Assembly: GCA_051305935.1 (NCBI GenBank)
Contig: JBPPMG010000362.1
Location: 1-11,538, forward strand
Direction of reading: 5' to 3'
Source: JACPDH01 sp051305935
Lineage (GTDB): Bacteria > Acidobacteriota > Thermoanaerobaculia > Gp7-AA8
Length of the DNA: 11,538 nucleotides
Shown: positions 1 through 6,592 of the stretch, piece after piece
How positions within the stretch are numbered: the stretch's first letter is position 1
How the letters are laid out: every line of letters starts with the position of its first letter
Made by a program: the position numbers and the translations under genes
Notes under the pieces: generated by a model
Seen by the model: the letters and a program-made list of their open reading frames with translations, nothing else
Databases searched by the model: none
What the model was told of the DNA's origin: nothing

Positions 1-60
1 TGAAGGTTAGGGTAAAGAACTTCACGTAGGGATTTGGAAACGGTCACGGATCGTTTAGCA

Positions 61-100
61 GATCCCTCGCTGCGCTCGGGATGACGACACGCTTTGCTCG
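61..100. repeat. Dispersed intergenic repeat (SAARDLL-type)
   Basis: A GATCCCTCGCTGCGCTCGGG unit continues into ATGACGACACG, followed by a related CTTTGCTCGATATGACG stretch. Read on the minus strand, it encodes VIPSAARDLL, a nonsense peptide I recall from many GC-rich soil-bacterial genomes, where this sequence recurs between genes. The apparent ATG at 81 lies inside this repeat, so it should not be used as a gene start. Only one copy is in the window, so the family assignment rests on memory. Confidence 0.5.
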
Positions 101-182
101 ATATGACGAACCACCCGCGGCTTCAACGACTCTGCGTCTGTCCCGATCTTCTGCCTCGCAGCGGGCGCTCCGCGTATGGATA

Positions 183-1244
183 ATGGCGAGCGTGTCGCAG
201 CATGAGAATCGAGTCGCCGTAGCGCATGGAGATGGACGGGTCGCCGTCGAGACTCGTGACGTGCCCGCGCCCTCCGACGGCGAGGTCGTTCTCGCGCTGC
301 GATGCTGCGGTCTCTGCGGCACCGACCTTTTCAAGATCAACGGTCCCGCGATGACTCCCTTGGTGCTGGGCCATGAGCTGGTCGGCACGGTCATCGAGAC
401 CCGCAGCGCGCGCTTCCGCGAGGGCGATCGCGTCGTCGTCCCCCATCACGTCTCCTGCGGCGAATGCGCTCTCTGCGCGCGCGGCAGCGAGACGATGTGT
501 CCCTCGTTCAAAGAGAACCTTCTGACGCCGGGCGGCTTCAGCGAGCGGCTACTCGTGCGCCGCCGGGCGGTGGAACTGGCAGCGCGGCTCGTCCCCGATC
601 CTGTCTCGGACGACGCGGCGTCGTTCATGGAGCCCGCGGCCTGCGTCTATCGAGGAATCCGTCGCGGCGGACTCCTCGACGCGCGCCCGGGCGATCGTGC
701 GCCGCGCTGCGCGATCGTCGTCGGCGCCGGCAGCATGGGACTGCTCCATCTCCTTACGCTGAGGGCGATCGATCGGGAGTGCCGCGTCGTCGTCACCGAC
801 CTTCGCCGCGAGCGCCTCGACCTGGCGCTCGAGCTCGGCGCGCACGCTGGCGAGTTTCCGGGCGAGACGCTCGCAGCCGCCGTGCGCGACGCAGCGGGTG
901 GACTTGGAGCCGACGCCGTGTTCGACACGGTGGGAGGCGCGCGCGTGCTCGACTCCTCGATCGCGCTCGTGCGGGAAGGTGGCAGCGTCGTGCTCTTCGC
1001 GCACGCCCCGCGCGACGAGCGAGCCTCGTTCGACCTCAACGCGCTCTTCAAGTCCGAAAAACGCGTCGTCGCAACCTACTCGGGCTCGCTCGCCGACCAG
1101 CGCGAGGTCTGGCGCCTCATCGAGGACGGAGCGCTCGACGCGTCGGTGCTCGTCAGCCATCGAGTGCCGCTCTCGAGCTTCGCCGAGGCGGTCGAGCTCG
1201 CGCGGACGCAGGTGGCGCTCAAGGCGATGGTCATTTCAGGCTGA
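183..1244 (+). CDS. Zinc-binding medium-chain (alcohol/polyol) dehydrogenase
   Basis: This is a 353-residue MDR-superfamily NAD(P)-dependent dehydrogenase, likely oxidising a secondary alcohol of a polyol or sugar in the cytoplasm. The N-terminal GroES-like domain carries the catalytic zinc ligands C45 (in CGLCGTD), H64 (in GHE) and E150 (in MEPAAC). It also has a full structural-zinc lobe, C92, C95, C98 and C106. The Rossmann domain has GAGSMG at 181-186 and D206 after the second strand, which favours NAD over NADP. The length is normal for sorbitol or threonine dehydrogenase relatives. The frame opens upstream at 81, but that ATG lies in an intergenic repeat and adds 34 low-complexity residues. 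I prefer ATG 183, although no good ribosome binding site is visible and GTG 192 is an alternative. A second MDR gene follows after 15 bp, so the two are probably one operon. Substrate cannot be assigned. Confidence 0.88.
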   Translation: MASVSQHENRVAVAHGDGRVAVETRDVPAPSDGEVVLALRCCGLCGTDLFKINGPAMTPLVLGHELVGTVIETRSARFREGDRVVVPHHVSCGECALCARGSETMCPSFKENLLTPGGFSERLLVRRRAVELAARLVPDPVSDDAASFMEPAACVYRGIRRGGLLDARPGDRAPRCAIVVGAGSMGLLHLLTLRAIDRECRVVVTDLRRERLDLALELGAHAGEFPGETLAAAVRDAAGGLGADAVFDTVGGARVLDSSIALVREGGSVVLFAHAPRDERASFDLNALFKSEKRVVATYSGSLADQREVWRLIEDGALDASVLVSHRVPLSSFAEAVELARTQVALKAMVISG

Positions 1245-1245
1245 C

Positions 1246-1250
1246 AGGAC
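1246..1250 (+). promoter_or_regulatory. Ribosome binding site of second dehydrogenase
   Basis: AGGAC sits 9 nt before ATG 1260, just after the stop codon of the preceding dehydrogenase. It supports ATG 1260 over the internal ATG at 1275 and fits translation from a shared transcript. Confidence 0.45.
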
Positions 1251-1259
1251 CCTCAATCA

Positions 1260-2306
1260 ATGGCAAAGCCACCGATGTACCAGACGCTCTTTCTCCTCGG
1301 TCCCGGACACGTCGAGTTGCGCAAGCACAAGGTTCCCGAACCGAGAACGGGAGAGGTTCTCGTGGCGATCCGGGCTGCGACTACGTGTGGAACCGATCTC
1401 AAAGTCTTCCGGCGAGGCGGGCATCCGAGGATGCTCGTCGTGCCGACGCCGTTCGGCCATGAGATGTCGGGAGTCATCGTCCATGCGGGCGAGGGCGTCG
1501 AAGGCTGGGCGATGGGCGACGAAGTCATCGTCTCGAACTCCGCTCCGTGCGGGAGCTGCGATTTCTGCATCCGAGGCCGGGAGAACCTCTGCCGCGACCT
1601 CCACTATCTGAACGGTGCGTTTTCCGAATACGTGGTCGTGACGGAGCGCTTCGTCAAGCGCAGCCTGTACAGGAAGCCGCCCGGGTTGCCGTTCGAGATC
1701 GCCGCGCTCAGCGAGCCTCTCGCCTGCGTGATTCACGGGCTCGACGTCGCGCTCCTTCCGCCGAAGGCGGATTGTCTCGTGATCGGTGGCGGTCCCATCG
1801 GACTGCTCTTCGTGGCGATGCTGGCCGCCGAAGGCCATCTCGTCACGCTCGCCGATCCGCACGAGTCGCGACTGGAGACGGGGAAGTTGCTCGGTGCGAG
1901 CCAGTCGCTGGAAGTCCGTCGCGACGGGCGGGACGGGCAGCGGCTTCGCTCTCTGGGTGGCGCCGGTGAAGGCTTCGATGCGGTGATCGACGCGACGGGA
2001 TCGCCTGCAGCGTGGGAGGCCGGAATCGGCGTAGTCCGCACCGGGGGCTCCGTGCTGCTCTTCGGCGGCTGCGCGCCGGGAACATCGGTGGCGCTCGACA
2101 CCCACCTCGCGCACTACTCGGAGCTCACGCTGCGTGGCGCGTATCACCATCGCCCCGAGACTTTCGCTCGGGCGGTAAGCGTTCTCGCGCGCGGTGTGTT
2201 CGACGCGAAGCTGCTGATCAGCGGCAGTTGCTCCCTGGACGGCGTTGCGGACGCGCTTCACGCGATGGATCGCAGGGAAGTACTGAAGATCGTCGTCACG
2301 CCTTGA
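1260..2306 (+). CDS. Zinc-binding medium-chain dehydrogenase, second of a pair
   Basis: This is a 348-residue MDR-superfamily dehydrogenase with the same architecture as its upstream neighbour but clearly diverged from it. Catalytic-zinc ligands are C43 (TTCGTD), H67-E68 (GHEMSG) and E152 (SEPLAC). The structural-zinc lobe is complete at C97, C100, C103 and C111. The nucleotide-binding motif is GGGPIG at 176-181, with D199 (LADPHESR) favouring NAD. Both zinc sites are intact, so the enzyme should be active. It starts 15 bp after the first dehydrogenase ends, with no terminator between them, so the two probably act on related substrates or on successive steps of one polyol or sugar pathway. 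From memory it resembles sorbitol, threonine or deoxy-inosamine dehydrogenases; the exact substrate is not readable from sequence. Confidence 0.9.
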   Translation: MAKPPMYQTLFLLGPGHVELRKHKVPEPRTGEVLVAIRAATTCGTDLKVFRRGGHPRMLVVPTPFGHEMSGVIVHAGEGVEGWAMGDEVIVSNSAPCGSCDFCIRGRENLCRDLHYLNGAFSEYVVVTERFVKRSLYRKPPGLPFEIAALSEPLACVIHGLDVALLPPKADCLVIGGGPIGLLFVAMLAAEGHLVTLADPHESRLETGKLLGASQSLEVRRDGRDGQRLRSLGGAGEGFDAVIDATGSPAAWEAGIGVVRTGGSVLLFGGCAPGTSVALDTHLAHYSELTLRGAYHHRPETFARAVSVLARGVFDAKLLISGSCSLDGVADALHAMDRREVLKIVVTP

Positions 2307-2661
2307 AGCAACGCCGTGCCGCGTCCGCCCGCGCGCCACTCGGCGAATTGCCAAGCTCCGAAGCGATCGACTTGAACGATTCCCTCTTTCGGAACGGGAA
2401 GTGAAACCGAAACGAGGAAACGCGCATAAGCCTGTGGAGCATGAAGCCCATAGACGAGAATCCGATCGCCGGCAACGAGACTCCGGGTTCCTTCGCGCGC
2501 TGGGAGCACGTCGGACCTTTTCTCCAGCGTTCCCCGACGAGCATCTCGCTCCTTTCTAATCCATCCATGTCCGCGTACAATTTTGCCGGTATGCCCCGGA
2601 TTCCGGAGTCGATGGGGTGGTGTGTGCCCGCCTGTCCACGGGTCGCAGAGGTGGTGAGCCC
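2307..2661. other. Non-coding gap before the FHA-PP2C gene
   Basis: This 355-bp stretch has no convincing gene. A 74-codon open frame at 2441-2665 has no ribosome binding site and unconvincing composition. A possible -10 element, TACAAT (2576-2581), lies about 80 bp before the next start, but its -35 region (TTTCTA) is poor. A weak TTTCGG/CCGAAA stem (2387-2412) follows the dehydrogenase operon, but without a T-run it is not a clear terminator. The promoter of the next gene is presumably here. Confidence 0.4.
2647..2658 (+). promoter_or_regulatory. Ribosome binding site favouring TTG start
   Basis: AGAGGTGGTGAG lies immediately upstream of TTG 2662 and is close to the anti-Shine-Dalgarno complement. 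It supports TTG 2662 rather than the frame-opening GTG at 2617, which would add 15 residues unlike an FHA domain. Confidence 0.5.
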
Positions 2662-4308
2662 TTGATCAAGCCGCCGGTGCTGAAGCTCACGCTTCGCCAG
2701 CCGAACAGCGAAGCTGCGCGAATGACCCTCGAAGGGGAGAAGATCACGATGGGGAGGAGTGCCGACTGCACGCTCCCGATTCGCGATCGGTTCCTCTCGC
2801 GCCACCATGCGGAGTTTCTCTTCCAGAACGGGGCCTGGCACATTCACGACTGTGGGAGCGCCAACGGAACCTTCCTCAACGGCAGCCGCCTCGAGTCGAT
2901 CGAGCGGCTGCGCGAGGGCGATGTCGTCATGCTCGGCGACAGCGAGTTGCAGGTCGGAGGAGCCGCCATCGAATCGACCCCGCGGTTCTCGGTCGACGAC
3001 TCGAACTCGGGACTCAGCATCGCGATTCCGATCAAGCAGATCGGCGACATCACCGACACCCACCGCGAGGCGGGCGCCGAGGGGCTGAGGATTCTCAACC
3101 GGCTCGCGATGGAGCTGATCGAGGATCGGCCGATGAGCGAGCTGTTCGACTTCATCGTCGAGCGGGTGATGCACCTGATGAGTCCGTCGCGCTGCGCGCT
3201 CGCGCTGCTCAACCCCGACTCCAAGTCGTTCCAGGCGGTGTACATGCGCTGCCGGAGCGACAGCGACTCGCAGGATCTCGCGATCAGCCGCACGCTGCTC
3301 GACGAGGTCGTCGTCAAGAAGAACGTCCTCTCGTTCAACGACGTGTCGCAGAACGAGAACCTCGCGATGGCGAAGTCGATCATCGGACAGTCGATCCGTT
3401 CGGCGCTCTGCGCCCCGCTCGTCGTCGGCGACACGGTGCTCGGTGTGCTCTACCTCGACTACCTGCTGACGCAACGGACGATCACGGAGCCCGACGTGCG
3501 CCTGGTGGCGCAGATCTCGCGCGTTGCGGCCGCGAAGCTCGAGACCACCCGACTCCGCGAGGAGTCGCACGTCAAGGCGAAGATGGAAGAGGAGCTCCGC
3601 ACCGCCTACGTGATTCAGAGCCGCCTGCTGCCTAGCAAGCCCCCGACGGTGGAAGGGTACCGACTCGCGGGTGTGAACCGGCCGGTGCGAACGGTGAGCG
3701 GCGACTACTACGACTTCGTCGAGCGTCCCGACGGCCGGATCTACTTCATCATCGGCGACGTTTCGGGCAAGGGCATCACGGCGGCGCTCGTGATGGCGAG
3801 CCTCGCAACGGCGTTCGGGATCTTCACGAAGGACGACCCGACACCGGCGGGACTCATGCGCAGCATCAACCAGACTCTCGCTCCGAAGACGGCTCCTTCG
3901 AAGTTCGTCACGGTTTTCATCGGCATGCTCGATCCGAAGACCGGTGTCGTCAATTTCGCGAACGCGGGGCACACGCCTCCGCTGGTGATTCGTTCCGGAT
4001 CGCTCGACGTGCTCGACACGACCGACATGGTCGTCGGCCTCTTCCCGCAGGCCCAGTATCGCGATCAGTCGACGATGCTCGGCCCTGGCGACTCGCTTCT
4101 CATGTTCACCGACGGCGTCATCGAGGCGGAGAATCCGGACGGCGAGGAGATGGGACATCCTCCCGTCTGCGAGGCGGCTGCCCGGTGGCACGCCCAGGAT
4201 GCCGCGACGGTGATCGAGCGGCTTGAGAAGTTCGTTCTCGACTTCACGGCGAGCACGCCACTCGGCGACGACCTCACGATCCTGGGGCTCAGCCGCTCCT
4301 CGTCCTGA
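2662..4308 (+). CDS. FHA-GAF-SpoIIE/PP2C serine/threonine phosphatase
   Basis: A 548-residue cytoplasmic signalling protein with three domains. Residues about 5-98 form an FHA phosphothreonine-binding domain, with GRS (31-33), SRHH (46-49) and NGT (68-70) in the expected order. Residues about 146-296 form a GAF sensor domain, with no obvious cofactor ligand set. A charged helical linker (about 297-325) leads to an RsbU/SpoIIE-type PP2C phosphatase. Its metal-binding acidic motifs are all present: SGDYYD (346-351), GDVSGKG (365-371), FTDG (482-485) and GDD (535-537). RsbU-like enzymes dephosphorylate anti-sigma-factor antagonists or similar Ser/Thr-phosphorylated partners; here the FHA domain implies recruitment to a Hanks-type kinase substrate. 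The start is the non-ATG codon TTG 2662, chosen for its ribosome binding site and FHA register. No kinase or STAS partner is in the window. The neighbouring TIR-like gene is a candidate functional partner by position only. Confidence 0.9.
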   Translation: MIKPPVLKLTLRQPNSEAARMTLEGEKITMGRSADCTLPIRDRFLSRHHAEFLFQNGAWHIHDCGSANGTFLNGSRLESIERLREGDVVMLGDSELQVGGAAIESTPRFSVDDSNSGLSIAIPIKQIGDITDTHREAGAEGLRILNRLAMELIEDRPMSELFDFIVERVMHLMSPSRCALALLNPDSKSFQAVYMRCRSDSDSQDLAISRTLLDEVVVKKNVLSFNDVSQNENLAMAKSIIGQSIRSALCAPLVVGDTVLGVLYLDYLLTQRTITEPDVRLVAQISRVAAAKLETTRLREESHVKAKMEEELRTAYVIQSRLLPSKPPTVEGYRLAGVNRPVRTVSGDYYDFVERPDGRIYFIIGDVSGKGITAALVMASLATAFGIFTKDDPTPAGLMRSINQTLAPKTAPSKFVTVFIGMLDPKTGVVNFANAGHTPPLVIRSGSLDVLDTTDMVVGLFPQAQYRDQSTMLGPGDSLLMFTDGVIEAENPDGEEMGHPPVCEAAARWHAQDAATVIERLEKFVLDFTASTPLGDDLTILGLSRSSS

Positions 4309-4317
4309 GCCTCGGCG

Positions 4318-4340
4318 CCCTCGCTTTTCGCGAGGGTTCT
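4318..4340 (+). terminator. Hairpin after the phosphatase gene
   Basis: CCCTCGC and GCGAGGG form a perfect 7-bp stem with a TTTTC loop, ten bases after the phosphatase stop codon. It is followed by TTCT only, so it is a weak or partial intrinsic terminator. It separates the phosphatase from the promoter of the next gene. Confidence 0.5.
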
Positions 4341-4346
4341 CCGATC

Positions 4347-4377
4347 TTGCCGGGATTCAGCGTGTTCCTCGTATAAT
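4347..4377 (+). promoter_or_regulatory. Sigma-70-like promoter of the TIR-like gene
   Basis: A perfect TATAAT (4372-4377) is preceded by TTGCCG (4347-4352) with a 19-bp spacer, slightly long. The predicted transcript would start near 4384, leaving a leader of about 24 nt before ATG 4408. The leader has only GAGG at 4387-4390, which is 17 nt from the ATG and so poorly placed. Confidence 0.55.
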
Positions 4378-4407
4378 CGCCTCATTGAGGCTTCTCGTCG
4401 TTCGATC

Positions 4408-6015
4408 ATGTCAGAGTCGGTAGTCGTGATCCATTCCCAGGGTGAGGAGGCCGCCGCGCGCGGGCTGTGCGCCGCCATCGAAGCGCGTGGGGCCGAATGC
4501 TGGACTCCGCTGCGGTCCTCTCGCGAGGCGACCGACGCGGCAGTCGACGGGCACATCCGCAACGCCGTGGCGCTCGTCGTCGTGACCCGCGACGCGCTTC
4601 GGCATCGACGTGAGATCGAGTTTGCGAAGAGTCATGCAGTTGGCGTCGTGATTGCGTCGTCCGAGGACTCCGCCGACGCGTGGAGCGCGACGCTCGCCGA
4701 GCTTCAACTCGCGGGGGCGATCGATACCGCGGCCTCCGGGGCGAAGGCTGCGGTGTTTAGCCAGCCTCGCGTCTACATCGGCGCCGACGAGGAGCCCCAC
4801 ATCGAGTACATCGCAGAGAACGTCTCGGAAGCGCAGGTGTTCGTTCGCTTCGGGCTGTTCGACAAGGCAATCGGCCGGCTTCGCGCGGTCCTCGAGCGCT
4901 CTCCGCGGAATCTCGAGGCGCAGAACGAGATGCTGAAGATCTACCTCGAGGAGAACGAGCACGACAACGCCGCTTCTGTGGCGGCGGACTATCTCGACTC
5001 CCTTCTGTTCCGCGGCGAGGAGGAGGCGTATGCGATGCTCCGCTCGCACCTTCTCGCGCACGGGTTCGCTGTCGACGACGGGCCGCCGGTTGCAGTCGGC
5101 GCCGCGGGCGGCGTTTTTCGAACGACCCGATTTGCGGAAGCGCCTGCGACCGTCGCAGCCGTCGCGCCGGCCGCACCTCCCCCGGTCAGGCACGTGGCGG
5201 AAGTCCCTCCGGCGCCTCCGAGATCGCTTGCCCTCGCGCCGGAGCCGCTCGCGTTCGATCTTCCGATCCTGAGGAACTTTCGCTCCTCACAGCCGGTCCT
5301 CGAGACGACCGGCATCGAGGCCGACCTCGGCGGCATCGACTTTCTCTTCGAGCACGGGCTTCTCGACGAGGCCCGAATGCGAATCGACCAGATGATGCAC
5401 GAGCACCCCGAGCATCCAGGGGTCGTCGAGCGGAAGCAGCGGATCGACGCCATTGGCGGCCCGCGGCCCGGCAGCGCGTTGCTGTCTCTCGCGCTCGACG
5501 AAGAGTGGGGAGTCCCGACCGCGCCGGCGGCGCACAAGGAGCCTCCGCGCTCGCAGCCCGCGCCGCCCTCTCCCGCGCTTTCGATGCCCGCGCCACCGGT
5601 CGCGGTTCCGGCGGCCGGTGATGAACCATCGGGTCCGGCCGTCGACCTGGTCTGCAGCGTTTTCTGTCCGCTTGCGGTCGACGAAGGGGACTCTTTCGTG
5701 GTTAGGCTCTGGATTCACTCGACCGAGGAAACCGAGGCCGACGGTGTTGCTCTCGTCGAGGATCGCAGGGAAGCCGCCATGATGACGACACCCGTGCGCA
5801 GGGGCGATACTCTCGATATCGCGCTGACGCTTCCGGATCTCGAAATCGACGGCTCGTCGGTCGTCGAGGTCGTGTGGAACGGTGTCGTCCGGTCGGTGGC
5901 GTTCAACGTGACCGCTCCCGCGGGAACCGCGGAGAACCAGGTCGAAGGCTGGCTCGTGGTCGAACGGGATGGCGAGAAGATCGGTGAAGTGCCGTTGAGA
6001 ATCCGAGTCGCCTGA
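4408..6015 (+). CDS. TIR-like domain protein with TPR-type repeats and C-terminal beta-sandwich
   Basis: A 535-residue protein without signal peptide or membrane segment. Residues about 1-85 fit a TIR fold: strand VVVIHS, helix AAARGLCAAIEARG, CW after the second strand, then DGHIRNAVALVVVT. RHRREIEFAKS follows, where E69 aligns with the catalytic glutamate of NAD-cleaving TIR domains (SxWVxxExxxA pattern). The BB-loop region (PLRSSREATDA) is atypical. Residues about 136-200 resemble FimV-like TPRs (FGLFDKAIGRLRAVLERSP), and a second repeat lies at about 310-345 (FEHGLLDEARMRID). Pro/Ala-rich linkers separate the blocks (about 224-285 and 368-410). Residues about 412-535 look like a beta-sandwich (CSVFCPLAVDEGDSFVVRLW, later VVEVVWNG), which I recall at the C-terminus of other bacterial TIR proteins. 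Adaptor or NADase roles are both possible. It has its own promoter and follows a phosphatase gene by 99 bp. Confidence 0.7.
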   Translation: MSESVVVIHSQGEEAAARGLCAAIEARGAECWTPLRSSREATDAAVDGHIRNAVALVVVTRDALRHRREIEFAKSHAVGVVIASSEDSADAWSATLAELQLAGAIDTAASGAKAAVFSQPRVYIGADEEPHIEYIAENVSEAQVFVRFGLFDKAIGRLRAVLERSPRNLEAQNEMLKIYLEENEHDNAASVAADYLDSLLFRGEEEAYAMLRSHLLAHGFAVDDGPPVAVGAAGGVFRTTRFAEAPATVAAVAPAAPPPVRHVAEVPPAPPRSLALAPEPLAFDLPILRNFRSSQPVLETTGIEADLGGIDFLFEHGLLDEARMRIDQMMHEHPEHPGVVERKQRIDAIGGPRPGSALLSLALDEEWGVPTAPAAHKEPPRSQPAPPSPALSMPAPPVAVPAAGDEPSGPAVDLVCSVFCPLAVDEGDSFVVRLWIHSTEETEADGVALVEDRREAAMMTTPVRRGDTLDIALTLPDLEIDGSSVVEVVWNGVVRSVAFNVTAPAGTAENQVEGWLVVERDGEKIGEVPLRIRVA

Positions 6016-6032
6016 GCCTGCGTGCCCGGAAC

Positions 6033-6061
6033 TTGCAAGGCGGAGTTAGAATCTACATACT
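6033..6061 (+). promoter_or_regulatory. Possible promoter of small acidic protein gene
   Basis: TTGCAA (6033-6038) and CATACT (6056-6061) are separated by 17 bp, each matching four of six consensus bases. They lie between the TIR-like stop codon and the next start. The gene may instead be read through from upstream, as the gap is only 68 bp with no terminator. Confidence 0.3.
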
Positions 6062-6074
6062 ACTCGGCCCTGCC

Positions 6075-6080
6075 GGAGGA
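6075..6080 (+). promoter_or_regulatory. Strong ribosome binding site fixing start 6084
   Basis: GGAGGA sits 3 nt before ATG 6084 (6 nt before the adjacent ATG 6087). This decides against the frame-opening codon at 6033, which lies in the probable promoter. Spacing is slightly better for ATG 6087, so the protein may begin with either Met. Confidence 0.75.
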
Positions 6081-6083
6081 AAC

Positions 6084-6467
6084 ATGATGCCCGAGAACGA
6101 CGAAGAACTTCTCGCACGAATCCTGGAACTGCTGGAAGAGCAGGGCCATCGCGTTATCAGGAGGCTGGACTTCGAGCCCGACATCCGTGTCGAGGACGAC
6201 GGCTCCGTTTCCTACTCGCTCGGGCGCGAGAACTCCATCCAGCTCGTGCTGCGCCGCATGCTGGAGCACCTGGCGACCACACTGCTTCCGAAAGAAGGTC
6301 AGGACCTGGATTGGGAAGCAGCCGCCGTAGCCACCCGCATCATCGACGAGATCGACGAAGAGGCCGGACCGGAAACTCAGACCGACCTCGTTTTTCCCGG
6401 TCCGCTCGAAGCGTCACGCCGCCGCGTCCGCAGCGCCGCGAACCAGATTCTGACCGAGCTGATCTGA
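6084..6467 (+). CDS. Small acidic protein of unknown function
   Basis: A 127-residue protein I do not recognise. It is acidic and contains no cysteine, signal peptide or membrane segment. An N-terminal amphipathic helix (ENDEELLARILELLEEQG) is followed by a short beta-like stretch (HRVIRRLDFEPDIRVEDDG). Two further helical segments follow (IQLVLRRMLEHLATTLL and AAVATRIIDEIDEE), and a basic C-terminal helix (ASRRRVRSAANQILTELI). The mixture suggests a small helical bundle that could bind a partner protein. An excellent GGAGGA ribosome binding site and a length consistent with real coding support it as a gene. It follows the TIR-like gene by 68 bp in the same direction, so it may be co-expressed with it. 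It ends at the convergent repeat junction with the acyl-CoA synthetase. Confidence 0.72.
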   Translation: MMPENDEELLARILELLEEQGHRVIRRLDFEPDIRVEDDGSVSYSLGRENSIQLVLRRMLEHLATTLLPKEGQDLDWEAAAVATRIIDEIDEEAGPETQTDLVFPGPLEASRRRVRSAANQILTELI

Positions 6468-6475
6468 CCGAAATT

Positions 6476-6592
6476 CGGAATGCGGAATGCGGAGTGCGGA
6501 ATGCGACTGTAGCAGGTTCCGCGCGGCACTGAAGTTTCCGACCTCCGTGACGAGGCCCGGTTCTCATTCCGCATTCCGAAGTCCGCACTTCC
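6476..6592. repeat. Inverted pair of tandem heptamer arrays at convergent junction
   Basis: Four tandem heptamers, CGGAATG, CGGAATG, CGGAGTG and CGGAATG, fill 6476-6503. The reverse complement units CATTCCG, CATTCCG, AAGTCCG and CACTTCC occupy 6565-6592, with 61 bp between. The arms can pair over about 22 of 28 positions, best at the inner end. The element sits exactly between two convergent genes and could act as a bidirectional terminator or mRNA-stabilising hairpin. It reaches the stop codon of the minus-strand gene. Confidence 0.75.

Noticed and set aside
44..394. Minus-strand open frame ending in SAARDLL peptide
   Set aside because: It is built from an intergenic repeat plus antisense of the dehydrogenase.
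464..1462. Plus-strand open frame spanning both dehydrogenase genes
   Set aside because: Arg-rich out-of-frame product crossing two well-supported genes.
2553..2581. Promoter TTTCTA / TACAAT before the phosphatase gene
   Set aside because: The -35 matches poorly, so it is mentioned in the gap description but not called as a promoter.
2441..2665. 74-codon plus-strand open frame before the phosphatase gene
   Set aside because: No ribosome binding site, no recognisable features, and it overlaps the phosphatase start region.
2296..4191. Long minus-strand open frame (631 codons) opposite the phosphatase gene
   Set aside because: It is rich in Arg, His and Glu, has no recognisable domain, and mirrors the third-position bias of the clearly coding FHA-GAF-PP2C gene.
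6476..6503. Tandem repeats as a possible CRISPR array
   Set aside because: The units are only 7 bp and directly adjacent, without spacers, and no cas gene is present.
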